From contig JAUCBJ010002421.1 of NCBI GenBank assembly GCA_032718475.1, positions 20,479-84,478 of the forward strand: 64,000 nt of DNA. Direction: 5' to 3'. The notes under the pieces were generated by a model. That model was not told the DNA's origin. It was given only the letters and a program-made list of their open reading frames with translations, and did not search any database. Positions within the stretch are counted from its first letter, which is position 1. Each line of letters begins with the position of its first letter. Below are positions 11,347 to 22,561 of the stretch, in pieces. Source of the DNA: Nemertoderma westbladi. Lineage: Eukaryota > Xenacoelomorpha > Nemertodermatida > Nemertodermatidae. A program made the translations under genes and the position numbers.

Positions 11347-13047
11347 AGCTGCTATATGAGTTTATCGATATTATAATTAATCATAATTAGGCTAGCGGTT
11401 GTTGCTGCCTACCCCTCATGGCCCCCGGACAGTGCAAGATCCTCAGTGCTGATGTACTGTCGCCGCTGTGTCTATCGCCAACATAGTAGCTACACAACGA
11501 CAACAACAACCAGCGCGAGTCACTCCACTGTCCGTCCCAAGGGCTTAGATTTACTTCAGGTTCTTACTGCAGAGGTAGTGCTACTTTCACAACTGCGACT
11601 CGCTACTGTAAACACACTTTAGTAGTAACATTCACCTATAAATGCACAAATTCTACACAACTGTCACAAATTGTACACATTCGGGCCATTTGTCCGTTAG
11701 TCAAGTGCCTTACAGAATGCCACGTTATTATTATGTATCACTGGATACTAGCAGTGCGCTATTTATTCCGTATGCTATTCAATGGGGCAAGCTTTTTATT
11801 GTTCTTTTAACTCACTTCTAATTCTAGTGTGGTTGTTGCCATGGTGACATTATGGAAAGCTAGCAGTAGAATTAGGGTAATTCTCATGCATACAGATCTG
11901 GGATGCTATTTAATAGTAATTCTTTAATTGTCAATATTCCCCCTTATACATGATTTTATGAATTTTATTGGCTATTGACTATATATTGGAGATTCTCTCA
12001 CGCTAATATACTTAATAGGGTGAATCTCCGCTCCCATGATCTATTAATTAATGGAATTTTGGGAATGTTATAAATTGTATAAAAATGACAATTTATCAAA
12101 TTCATTAAAAGAGATGAATTTAAATTTATTCCCGTAAACTTTATTATTTAATGTTGGAATAAGCACAATTTTATTCCAGAGCATGTCTGGGGACTGGGAT
12201 CCTTGATTCTAGGAAATTTGTCCTTTTAAGAGTATCGGTAAGTGCTACGATATCTTAATCGACTAGAATTTTAAAGGATCTAAAATTTAACAGATTTTAA
12301 TTTATAGATTTTCTAGAGTTAACTTGTAAGTATTTACTCTATTGTATTTGTTGGACAGATTTTATAAATATTAATAGTTAATATTTAAGATGGGCACCGG
12401 TTTATTCCAGAACTTGTCTGGGGACGTTAACCACTGATTCTAGAATTTTGTCTTTCAAGTATATCGGTGGGTGCCACGATATCTTAATCGACTAGAATTA
12501 CAGATGGTCAAAGGGTTTAACAGATTTATTTGCGTTGTACGCTACTGTTAAAGGGACATCACGCTACTATATGTATTATTTAATATGCGGTATGAGAGCA
12601 ATATTGCAAGAAGCAATGTCAGTGAGAAGAGGCAAGTCGTTTCCAAGGTCTACCCAGAGCTTGGTTTAGCTGAGACACGAGGATCTGAATTTTGCATTCC
12701 TAATACTCTACTTACCAATAATACTTGAATATAGTAGGAGCTTTATTGTACTTTGATAAGTACGGACATTTCATCTTACTGTAGTTACGTATTTGTAATG
12801 TAATACGGACAGTAAGGAAGGAGAAAAAGAATTATTTCTCGCCGTCGCACTAAATATATAATATATAAGTAATTAAGCAATAAACGCGAATATATATTGC
12901 ACTAATCTACTAAATAATCGCTAAAATAACATTCTGCTAAATAAAATTAAAGAAAACGATTATAATAAAATTACATAATAATACATACATAAATATAAAA
13001 TAATAAGAATATAAAATAATATGGTCACACACCCACTCCATACGCTA
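11347..13047. other. Non-coding interval between two minus-strand coding regions
   Basis: No supported gene is seen. The left part (11400-11600) is of mixed composition and the right part (12840-13020) is strongly AT-rich. An imperfect direct repeat is annotated separately. If the flanking ORFs belong to one element, this would be its internal spacer. Confidence 0.5.
12161..12532. repeat. Imperfect direct repeat, two ~140-bp copies about 231 bp apart
   Basis: Both copies contain TTTATTCCAGA, then TGTCTGGGGAC, then TGATTCTAG, then CGATATCTTAATCGACTAGA and a TTTAACAGATTT end. Copy 1 starts near 12161 and copy 2 near 12391. The spacing suggests a local tandem duplication. Confidence 0.75.
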
Positions 13048-16000
13048 CTAAGCTGGGGAGTCCCTAGATGTTTGTTGGATTAGGGAGGTGGTCTTGGGAA
13101 GAGTATCTTGCCTTCCATAGTTTCCGGACAGTTCTCGGTCTCTTTCCAGTAAACATAAATGACCAACTGGGCGATTGAGCTGCTGTGTCTCGAAGACAAT
13201 TCCAGGTTTCCTCTTCGTCCTGGAATAGTGACGATAGAAACATCGCTTCAAATACACGACGGCCTTACAAAGCCGATTCCAGGATCTATAGTGGTCCATC
13301 GCTCCCGGCAGGAGAGGTGAGAGTCCCGGCGAGATGTCTGGTGTTCCAGATCTCCAGTCTCTCTCTCTGATCTCCACAACAGATCGGTTCGAGGTGGGGG
13401 AGTTTAGATCCACAGCGTCGTCCCTGGCAATGTGTAATACAGACAGATCTATCACGGGTTTAAATAACCTTGATTTTCTCGTCCGGGTTTTAGGTTTGAC
13501 TTTCTCCGCTCCCTTGGCTTGTCTAATCTTAGCCGTGGTAAGATGGGGAGACCATTCATCTTCTTGACTTAGGAAGTCGGGTCCACCTAACCAGTCTGGA
13601 GTATCTGTCAGTTCTTGAGGAGTTGCTCCTCTGGAAGCGATGTCGGCTAGATTAATCGTCTCGGGGCAATATCTCCATTGATCTACATTAGAGTTAATAT
13701 CGTCATTATCTGAGGAGTATGGTGTTCCCTCAGTTGGGTCGTCCACCTCACTGCTCTCCGCTTCCCATTCACTTACTTGGTATACCCGTTCTTTTGGTAA
13801 CCTTTCTGTGAGAGTTCTACGGGAAGGGCCAGTAAAGTACCAACCTACTCTAGTTCTTCCAGCATAGGCTTGTAGTGGTTGCGGTTGAGCAGGCCGTTTC
13901 TCCAATGTCTCAAGCGCTTCATGCGCATTTTGGCCGATTAGTATTTGCACTCCAGGGTAATCTGTGTTGAATCTAAGTACATTAAGCTGCTGGGGGGAAT
14001 CGTCCTCATCCCAGTTATAAGGTTCTACTTGGCTGGTAGCGAAGTTCTTTATCGCCACCATTTTTACTGACCTTATACTATGTTCTCCTAGTTCATCCTG
14101 GGGGGTGGACAACGCACCTACATAATAATCCGCTATTACTGTAGATTTCCAAACCTGCATAATTCCTGACATGTTTAACTTAGTTCGGAACTTGGGTTGT
14201 CCAGCAAAGATGTCTTCGGCTAGTTCTTTATCGATGAATGTTCCTGTGCTACCGGAGTCAAGGAGGGCGTTCACTATATAACTCCTTTTAGGTCCGTGGA
14301 CCCTTAACTGCACTACGGGAAATTCTCGGATTCCTACATTGGAAGTTGGTGCTTTCCAAGATGGTTGTCGGTCAGAAGTAGTTAGGGGGAACTCGTTGTC
14401 TGTGTCTTTTTCATACGTAAGTGCTCGATACACTGCGGTATTTATCAGGTAACAGGATTCTTCTTCGTCGGAGAATTCGTCCATATAGAATCCTTCCATC
14501 TCAGAACTTTGGTGAGTGTCGTTCACATCACTGAATTGGACATGTAATTCGGAATCACTTACCTGACTCTGGCTGTTTCGCTCGAATTCAGTATGCAACA
14601 AGATATGATGTTTCGCACCGCACTTTGCACACCTTGTGTCAGAGTAACATGTTCGCCGCTGGTGTCCTCGTCTGAGGCAATTATAACACAACCGCTTATC
14701 CCACATGACCTCACGTCTGTCCTTTAGTGATTTCCTCAGGAATTCATCACACGCATTTAAACGGTGGGGCCCGTCACACAGCACACATTTTGGTTTGATG
14801 TTACTTACCTTACTTTGGGTAATGTTGTGCACACTCGTTCTTTCCTCGGGCTTTCTTACATGAATTCTCTTAGGAGACGTAGGAGGAGTTTTTCTTACCT
14901 GTTCTCTTCTGTCATTGGTTCGAGACTTGAATTTACTTACGTCTTTATGCGTTTTATTGACATAATAAGATCTTTCAGTGTCTTTCCCGCTGTCTTCTTC
15001 TTGAGAAGCCTGGCTTTCGCCGTCGTCTGTATAACACACTGGTGTTACTTTTCTCCTAGAAACGGGTTTCTCACTTACCTTGTTTTCCGGTGTCTTCTCT
15101 CTGGACTGCCTTAGGAGCTGTAATTTCACTTCTCCATCTAAGAATGACATGAGATCAGCCATGGTAGGGTCTCGTCGTTGTTGTTCCATGATATATAACA
15201 CTTTCTTGTCCCAGCGTGTACCTACTCCACCCTTGGGCAAAGTAGATGCTAAGGCTCCTACAACCATAGAATTCTGGTATTCATGAGACTTACCTAACCA
15301 ATCTAGTTGTCTACAGATCTCCTGAATCTTGTCGGAAAACTCTATAATCCCGCTGCTAAGAAACTTTCGGGGCGTCATTAATTTCGCATACAAATACCTA
15401 GCTATGTTATTCCTATTACCATACCTGATGTTTAGGGTATCCCAAACTTGTCTTAATCCATCTGGATGTCCAATAAACTTTAACGCCATTAACTTGGGAG
15501 ATCCTTCCAAGCACTCGATGAGGAATCTAAGTTTTTCTCCGTTAGATAGCACAGAGTTCTGTATGTTATCTTTGTAATATTCATTAAAAGGTAACCATTT
15601 CATCTCATCTCCATTGAACTTGACGATCTCTCCCACCTTTACCGCTTGACGGGCTTCGGTTCTAGCCATTTGACGCGTAAAACTTTCTTGGGCCATCGTG
15701 TTATTTAATATTGAGTTATCGGTATATAAATTTCTCGGATTATTATCAAGTCTAGATGGAATATCATTGTCAACAGGTTTATAATTACCCTTAATAGGGT
15801 TTACTATAGGAGTTTCCACTTCACTAGCAGTATAGATGCGTGTAGGCTCCACACCTTGCGCATGAAATACTTCAGACCTAACAGGTTGACACATTGTTAC
15901 AGGGGGTGGTGGTATACCCTTTTGTGTATTTACTAATTTATCGCGTTCTAACGCGATACTTTGCTGCACTTCTTGCAACTCTAACCTACTTTTCCTTACT

Positions 16001-18045
16001 GTGCCCTTGAACTGCTTAACAGTCTCCTGCATCTGCCCGAGCAGGAGATCCATCCCCCGCCGTCTCTCATCCACCCACTCGACCGCCGAAGCGGGAGCCG
16101 CCAACGTTGTAGCGGGCGGACGAGGGACAACGGGCGACAAATCATTAATATTTCGCTCGGAGTCCAGGGCATGAACTGTCTCATGGGCCGTTCTACTGGG
16201 CACAGGTAGCTTAGTGCTGTGCAGAGGGAATTTAGAGGTAGGTTCAGGGAGTACAGGTGTCTCTATCACCGAAGGGGTGGCTTCGAGAACAGGCCTAATT
16301 ATTTCAGGCTCATCTACTATAGTAGGGAGTCTTTCTATTTTAATTATTTGGTCTGTGGGTTCTGTACTACCTAAGTCTGTGCTAGCTAGTTGCCTTCTAA
16401 CAGCTGTGGGCAAATCAGGCAATTTCTGACGGTGGGACATTCTTCTACGTCTGCTTAGGCGAGATCGATTTCCTCCGCCTTCAGGATCGGTGGTATCGCC
16501 TTCATCAGAGGATGTAAATCCCTGTTGTTTGGGAGTAGATCGACTCATCATCTGCATTTGACTAGCTGTTAACTGTTTATTGAAGTTGTCCTGCCTCTCT
16601 TGAAGATTTTCCAACTCCAGTTGGGTTGTCTCTTCAGATGCCCTCCGTTCTGCTTCCGCCACTGCCGCTTTTCTTTCCACTTCGGCCGCTTTTCTTTCCG
16701 CACCGGCCGCTTTTCTTTCCGCTTCTGCCGCTGCCATTGCCGCTTTCTTTTCCGCTTCTGCTGCCTTTCTTTCCGCTTCTGCCTCTGCTGCTGCCGCTGC
16801 TGCTGTCTTTCTGTCTTCTATTATCCTTTTCTTTAGTTGCTCTTCTTGGACCCTAACGATGCGGAGTCTTTCATCAAATTTAGCTTTGTTCGCAGCTAAC
16901 ATTTCCGCATCTAACGAGTCTAATACCAATTTGGTTTCTTCACTATTAGGGCGAAGTCCAGCTAGCCGTCTCCTTAACTCTTTGTCACCTATAAATCGTT
17001 GATAGTCTGACAGATAGATGTCAATAGCGTCTCTCTCATGCAGTTTCTCTGCTGTTGCTTCACTTTCCACTTGGGAAAAGGTAGCTTCTGTTGATTCTCC
17101 ATGGGTTGAGCGCTCAGCCAGCTGAGATTTCCACTGGGCTGTTTCTTGAACCTTGAGACCCACCCGCTGGAACCAAGTCTTTACGGCAACTTGCAACGAC
17201 GTATCTTGGCTTCTTTTCGAAGCTTCCTCAAAGGCCGATAGGATTAGTCTGATTCTTAGAATTCTTTCTCGAACTTGATAAAGCAGCTCTTCCTGCTTTT
17301 GAGGTCTTTGCCGTTGTTGAAACAGGTGTTCCTCTAAGCGCTCCAAAGAGCTGAAGAATCCCTGGACATATTCTGCTGCCGACCTCTCCCACACAGCTGG
17401 ATCACTCGTGTTTCTTGTCACTCCCATCCTGTGTAAGTCCTCCCAGGCAGCTTCCGATAAGTTAAACGGGAGTCCGGGTCCGGGGAAGTTCCATTGCTTC
17501 TCGACAATAGACTTCAGTTCCTCCACCGTATATCCCGCATAACTGACCTCCCTCGTGTATTCCGCACAACCGTCCCCGGTCGATCGCTTACTTCTCGCCC
17601 AACCGACTGGATGTTCTTCCAAAGCGATCAATACTCTAGCGAGTACGTTCCCTGGAAGAATGAGAAGGGGATCCGTATAAACCGCATCTGCCATCTTTGC
17701 TCCACGCTCGGGTGTCAGTTCTACAGTATCGGAACTACTGGAACTATCGGGCTGTTGAGAAATAAGTTCTCGTTTCGGGTACTGCTGCTGTTTCGCTGCC
17801 TCTTGGTCCCGCTTGACTTGAGCCCTAGTGCCTATGCTAGACCTATGGTGCTCTACTAGTCTAGGGTCTGACACTACTACGGTAGGGATGGCCTTTCTTT
17901 CTGTAGGAGGGGACTTAGACTTTGGTCTGGGATGTTCCATACTTTGATCTTGGTCACAGATCCTTTTAAGACGCTGTCTAAGTCTAATACTCATTCTAAC
18001 ACCCTCTAAGAGACTATCTGACAATGTTTGTGTTGTGTCAGACAT
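13048..18045 (-). CDS. BEL/Pao Gag-protease polyprotein, internally deleted (no RT, no integrase)
   Basis: A single open frame encodes 1665 residues from ATG at 18045. In order it has a basic, Ser/Gln-rich N-terminus; an Ala-Glu-Lys coiled coil (about 410-470) coded by short repeats; a DUF1759-like Gag core (about 805-970, starting GEIVKFNGDEMKWLPF); and zinc knuckles (about 1085-1142, including CYNCLRRGHQRRTC). A retroviral-type aspartic protease follows, with active-site LLDSGSTGTFID near 1260 and a GWYFTGP end near 1405. About 50 acidic residues later the sequence jumps to the far end of RNase H (NLADIASRGATPQEL, near 1460), then to the linker YRSWNRLCKAVVYLKR near 1590, and stops. RT, most of RNase H and all of integrase are absent, yet the frame stays open. 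It is a non-autonomous element or a preserved Gag-protease gene. Confidence 0.85.
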   Translation of the reverse strand: MSDTTQTLSDSLLEGVRMSIRLRQRLKRICDQDQSMEHPRPKSKSPPTERKAIPTVVVSDPRLVEHHRSSIGTRAQVKRDQEAAKQQQYPKRELISQQPDSSSSSDTVELTPERGAKMADAVYTDPLLILPGNVLARVLIALEEHPVGWARSKRSTGDGCAEYTREVSYAGYTVEELKSIVEKQWNFPGPGLPFNLSEAAWEDLHRMGVTRNTSDPAVWERSAAEYVQGFFSSLERLEEHLFQQRQRPQKQEELLYQVRERILRIRLILSAFEEASKRSQDTSLQVAVKTWFQRVGLKVQETAQWKSQLAERSTHGESTEATFSQVESEATAEKLHERDAIDIYLSDYQRFIGDKELRRRLAGLRPNSEETKLVLDSLDAEMLAANKAKFDERLRIVRVQEEQLKKRIIEDRKTAAAAAAEAEAERKAAEAEKKAAMAAAEAERKAAGAERKAAEVERKAAVAEAERRASEETTQLELENLQERQDNFNKQLTASQMQMMSRSTPKQQGFTSSDEGDTTDPEGGGNRSRLSRRRRMSHRQKLPDLPTAVRRQLASTDLGSTEPTDQIIKIERLPTIVDEPEIIRPVLEATPSVIETPVLPEPTSKFPLHSTKLPVPSRTAHETVHALDSERNINDLSPVVPRPPATTLAAPASAVEWVDERRRGMDLLLGQMQETVKQFKGTVRKSRLELQEVQQSIALERDKLVNTQKGIPPPPVTMCQPVRSEVFHAQGVEPTRIYTASEVETPIVNPIKGNYKPVDNDIPSRLDNNPRNLYTDNSILNNTMAQESFTRQMARTEARQAVKVGEIVKFNGDEMKWLPFNEYYKDNIQNSVLSNGEKLRFLIECLEGSPKLMALKFIGHPDGLRQVWDTLNIRYGNRNNIARYLYAKLMTPRKFLSSGIIEFSDKIQEICRQLDWLGKSHEYQNSMVVGALASTLPKGGVGTRWDKKVLYIMEQQRRDPTMADLMSFLDGEVKLQLLRQSREKTPENKVSEKPVSRRKVTPVCYTDDGESQASQEEDSGKDTERSYYVNKTHKDVSKFKSRTNDRREQVRKTPPTSPKRIHVRKPEERTSVHNITQSKVSNIKPKCVLCDGPHRLNACDEFLRKSLKDRREVMWDKRLCYNCLRRGHQRRTCYSDTRCAKCGAKHHILLHTEFERNSQSQVSDSELHVQFSDVNDTHQSSEMEGFYMDEFSDEEESCYLINTAVYRALTYEKDTDNEFPLTTSDRQPSWKAPTSNVGIREFPVVQLRVHGPKRSYIVNALLDSGSTGTFIDKELAEDIFAGQPKFRTKLNMSGIMQVWKSTVIADYYVGALSTPQDELGEHSIRSVKMVAIKNFATSQVEPYNWDEDDSPQQLNVLRFNTDYPGVQILIGQNAHEALETLEKRPAQPQPLQAYAGRTRVGWYFTGPSRRTLTERLPKERVYQVSEWEAESSEVDDPTEGTPYSSDNDDINSNVDQWRYCPETINLADIASRGATPQELTDTPDWLGGPDFLSQEDEWSPHLTTAKIRQAKGAEKVKPKTRTRKSRLFKPVIDLSVLHIARDDAVDLNSPTSNRSVVEIRERDWRSGTPDISPGLSPLLPGAMDHYRSWNRLCKAVVYLKRCFYRHYSRTKRKPGIVFETQQLNRPVGHLCLLERDRELSGNYGRQDTLPKTTSLIQQTSRDSPA

Positions 18046-18180
18046 GTTTAATTGTACAGTTGAATGCCTACTGCTATATTACAGTTAAAGCAAGTCTAGT
18101 AATTCAGTATCACTGTTAGCCTAGTAATTGATTACCGATACTCGCTACTCAGTTTAGTGTGATATATATATAATATATTA

Positions 18181-18442
18181 GAATACCGGTATCGCTTATA
18201 GTATATATATAAGTATTATTACAGACTAGGTTTGTCACAGAATACCGGTATGTAATTTCAGCACAAATATATATAAATATATAATAGGCCTATCGTGAAT
18301 ACCGGTATATACAGCTTACACTTATAATGTATATATATAAGTATAATTACAGACTAGAATTAATTACAGAATACAGGTATATAATTTAGCCTAAATTTAT
18401 AGAAGTAAATATAATAAGCTTATTGTAAATACCGGTATGTCA
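18181..18442. repeat. Tandem repeat with AATACCGGTAT heads, dimeric organisation
   Basis: Five heads of AATACCGGTAT or AATACAGGTAT are spaced by alternating about 60-bp segments. One type has TATATATATAAGTAT and TTACAGACTAG; the other has ATAATAGGCCTAT or its variant. The pair of segments is repeated twice. It lies upstream (minus-strand sense) of the BEL-type ORF. Confidence 0.75.
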
Positions 18443-19501
18443 ATTATTTTAAATAATTGAATTTCTGAATTTTAGGGGTTACTTGGTTACTTTAACTTAC
18501 TTTATTACCGTTATTTAAGCAGTAGTCCAACTGATATTAAGACCTAATTGTTGTATGGCAGGCCTACTATTTATAAATCGTTTGAGTTGATTTATAATAT
18601 ATATATACCCATTAAAATGGGTTTTTGTCAATATTTGAAATAAATGTTATTATTTCTGGGAGGAGTCACTACACAGAAGCTGTGCGCTCTCAGTGGAGTG
18701 CTACTTGTTGGACACTAAAACAAATAATTATAATTTACCTAAGTTACTTAATACTACAAATTACGTACAATTCGGGGTGAGATTACAATCTCTAAATAAA
18801 CACAAAAATTACACGTACGAATTTTTAGGGTAATTTTACAATAAGTCTACAAACCAGCCTAACAAAGGGTTAGATTATCTGGTTATTACAACGGACAGGG
18901 TACTACGGTATTTGAAAATAATAAGTAGTAGTAAATATACTGCGTTGTCCAGATAGGAAAAATACCACCGTCTGACGACTTATAGCCGTATCGCTATAAG
19001 TACTACGTTATGTATCACGGAGTGTTCCTACCTAGAAGTTAATTACCGCGGTCTACCAGAACCAACGTGCCTATTAACCACTTTACAACACAAATATACT
19101 GCCTACACACTAATTACTTTCGGAAAGCACTGTACACTAAACCCTAAATTAGGTACAAGGACTTATACAACAAATAATCAGTAGTTAAAATACTTGAACA
19201 GCTAAAAGAACCACGGTATCTGCTGGAGTGACCGGGGCACAAAATCACCAGTCTTTACCTACGCCAAGCAGCCCTGATGTAGTACCGGGGTTAATTTAAC
19301 TATAACGGTATATATAACAAGCACAATTACTGTAGGAATAAACTTGGGGATATGAATGTTGCGAATAATCGCATAAACTCTGAATAATAAATATTACGCT
19401 ACACGTACAGACTACTCAAACAAAATGCAGACCAAATACTGACAGACTACTATCAAGCCTAAACAAACTACGGTATATGCAGACTCCGAAATGGTTAGTT
19501 A

Positions 19502-19819
19502 CAGTCCCAATCCCAATAAACATTAACTTGGTCATTTTGGCGGCCAAAATTTCCAAAATGGCCAAGTAAAAACCGCGGTATTCATGAAAGGAACTGCTGA
19601 GGCACGTTGGCTTGTCAATCACAGCCAGTGAATACAGGCTGAGTGTAAGTAAAGCCCATCATGTTGGCGCTGAGGTAGAGTTCTGAGGTAGAGTTCTCTC
19701 TACCTTTAGGTAGAGAGAAAGGCTCCAGTGTAGTAACGGCTGCGGCTCGCCACTGTAGTAAACATGCCTGTAATTAGAAAAATTAAATATTAATTAGCCA
19801 AGGCGAGTTTTGCGTCCAG

Positions 19820-19878
<59 letters not shown>

Positions 19879-20630
19879 CCCTGTCTCGATAAATAATAAT
19901 TACATCATCATAAATTCACCCAAATATGCCGACTCTGTTGACTGTTAGCACAGAGCCAGAGCCTGATATTATAATGTTTTCAGTTACTACCGCCCTCGAA
20001 TTCAGACCCAACTACTAGAAATAGGCCGCGCCGTCTAATCTGAATTTCATCAGTATACCGAACTCGTTCGAGACTGAGTGTCGCTGAGTTAATCAGTTAA
20101 GACTGAGTTAATAGCTACCTCTCGCCCTGTTACAGACCCAGCTTCTAACTATAAAACTATAATTAGGACACCTTCATACAGAACACGTTGCCATTTCATA
20201 ATGACTCTAAACTGAAGCTACACAAAGGAAAAGGTGAGAAGTGATTATCTAATAATAACACACAAAATCCGATTATTATACATACTCCTCCTTTTAACAA
20301 AGCCGCATTCAACTAACTCCCTTATTACGTATTAGCCTGTGCTGTATCAATGCCTCAGTGGGTGGTCTTTACTACAACTGAAATGCCTGACTCAGCTCCA
20401 GGTAAGTTAACAATCTGTCAATAATAAAAATGAAAGCGAGCCGACATTTAGTCAGAGCAACCAAATGGAGTGTCCAAGGAGACGGGCTGTCTGGACTTGA
20501 CTGAGTCGAGTTAAATCGCTTCGCCAAAACGACCAAGTATCCCATAGGAATACACTACATTTTTTTTTGGCGATTTTGGTCATTTTGGCCGCCAAAACGA
20601 CCAAGTTAATGTTTATTGGGATTGGGACTG
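19502..20630. mobile_element. TA-flanked inverted-repeat DNA transposon, Tc1/mariner-like ends, non-autonomous
   Basis: The ends are near-perfect 49-bp inverted repeats (19502-19550 and 20582-20630) with one mismatch, beginning CAGTCCCAATCCCAATAAAC. TA flanks both sides (19500-19501 and 20631-20632). The adjacent undisturbed copy of the target reads GGTTAGTTAGTATGCG, which is exactly the site with a single TA. This proves insertion with TA duplication. CAGT ends and TA targets are typical of Tc1/mariner elements. The 1129-bp body has no transposase frame and contains a long poly-C run and a GGTAGAG hairpin near 19675-19720. Confidence 0.9.
19822..19881. repeat. Poly-C run of 54, then T and five more C
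   Basis: An unbroken run of 54 C residues lies inside the TA-flanked transposon. Homopolymers this long are prone to slippage and to sequencing error, so the exact length is unreliable. Confidence 0.9.
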
Positions 20631-21371
20631 TAGTATGCGTTCTAACCGAGTAGTACGACTTATTCTTTCGAGGGGGTTTACCTCACAGCACTGGAAGCCC
20701 CTACGTTCCCAACTGGCCACTTTATCGGACATATACTCCACACACACCGCAATCTCTTCAGAACTAACAACAGCCAGACAACAATCCAGCCTACAAATTA
20801 TCTAAATAAGAAATATTACGCTACCTGTAAAGACTACACAAACAAATTACAGACCAAACGCTGGCAGACTACTATCAAGCCTAAATAAACTACAGTATAT
20901 GCAGACTCCGAAATGGTTAGTTAGTATGCGTTTTAACCGAGTAGTACGACTTATTCTTTCGAGGGGGTTTACCTCACAGCACTGGAAGCCCCTACTTTCC
21001 TAACTAGTAATTTATCGACATACACTCTACACACACTACAGTCCCTTCAGACTTAACAACAGTCAGACAACAGTCCAGCCTACAAATTATCTGTACAATC
21101 TGGGCAGGCTTACACGTCTTCTGCTCAATATTAACCTACAAGTAAATAAAACTGACAGAAATAAGTAAAATCTCAATAAAAAACCAGGGCTGCAGTCCCT
21201 GATTAATTATTAAGGCCTACCGGTATATAATTATCAAAATCGAATAATACTGCTGTACCTGTACTGCTATAAGTACCGGTCCAGGTAGTTAGGTAGTCAG
21301 GCCTACTAGGTACCGGCTGACCGGTACTTCAGCTTTATTGCCTACTGCAATACAGAAGCTATATCTGTTAT

Positions 21372-22558
21372 TGTTCGCGCTTTCAGACCTTTAGCAGTTT
21401 AACCTGCCAAATTAGGATGTCTTCTAGATAATAGATAGTCTTTAGCCTATGACGAGTATTTGATACACTACATTAGCCGAAGCCAGTCTATGCGCGATCA
21501 TTCACCCGCTGGATATACCCGGGAGACTGGATTCGGAAGCCTAACCGTATTGCGGTGTAGGCCTACTGTATTATTCGACTGATCGTAATATATAATCTCT
21601 GACAAATATTATTCACTTTCGGGAAATATTAACAGTTCCTTTAGGACGTGGCGCTCTAAATATGTAAACAGAGTTATGACTTAAACTAGACACAACGGGA
21701 TGGCTATAGATTCACGTATATGGCGCATTCTTTAGGAGATGCTTTGTTATCAGTCACAATCATACACAATACTGCACAATGCTGCACACCGATCTGCCGA
21801 CCTTCACTAATTTTAGTCACATACAAAGAGAACAACAACCAATACATGTAGGGCCTATGAAATAGCATTAGATTCACTTCAAAACCACTTTAATGTAAGT
21901 CGCAATCGTTATATGTAACCGGTCTCTCTAACCTTCAGTATATCAAGAAGATTGGGGTGTCTGATTATTGATTGATATTCTCCAATATAATAATATTCCA
22001 TCAACAGATATAATGAATAACCGACAGTAAATAGCAGTAAAAATGCGGTGTTTGTAGTTGACAATATGATTAGGTGAGTGAGTTGTGAGATGAGTTTGGT
22101 TTGATAACAGATATACGTTCTATAATTAAGCCTACTAATGTTGGGCTAAAGACTGAAAACACAGAGATTCCAAAAGCCGATCTTCTGGGCTCAGGACAAA
22201 ATGTAAACATTGACCCATAATGCATTGCGCGATTTCTCGGAGGTTTCTGTACAAAAAGCAGGAGAATCGCTCTGATTGGTTGACCGAACAAAGAAACACC
22301 AGAGAACAAGGAAAAAGCTACACGTGTACAGCTCAGCTGTTAGCTGTCGTCATAGTAACTACACTGTTTCAAGAGGATCTAGCGCATTGCGTCATAGAAT
22401 TGCTAATTATGTCCGCTAAAATACACGTACAGACGAAATGGCTTTTTATGTCCACTAAAACACCAGTACAGTAATGAAACGGCTTTTTATGCCCGTTAAA
22501 CCAACTACAGAGTACTTGGCGGGGAAAATAACCAGCCAATTCCGCAAAAGCTTTTACA
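21372..22558. mobile_element. LTR-like repeat, copy 2
   Basis: This is the second copy of the 8484-9719 unit, in the same orientation, with the same TGTTCGCGC start and CTTTTACA end. Its right end abuts the first recognisable Gag codons of the Gypsy relic without a primer-binding site, so that neighbour may have been joined later. The bases at its left end do not show a primer-binding site either. Confidence 0.55.
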
Positions 22559-22561
22559 CAT

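Larger units (their letters stand above)
19385..21092. repeat. Tandem duplication of a 288-bp unit, first copy split by a transposon
   Basis: Copy 2 (20804-21092) is uninterrupted. Copy 1 consists of 19385-19501 plus 20632-20803 and is split by the transposon at 19502-20630. Shared blocks include AAATATTACGCTAC, ACTACTATCAAGCCTAAA, GCAGACTCCGAAATGGTTAG, TTCTTTCGAGGGGGTTTACC and CTCACAGCACTGGAAGCCCC. The two copies differ by only a few percent by eye. Confidence 0.9.

Noticed and set aside
16600..16856. Plus-strand frames rich in Phe, Arg and Leu
   Set aside because: They are the antisense of the Ala-Glu-Lys coiled-coil repeats in the Gag-protease ORF.
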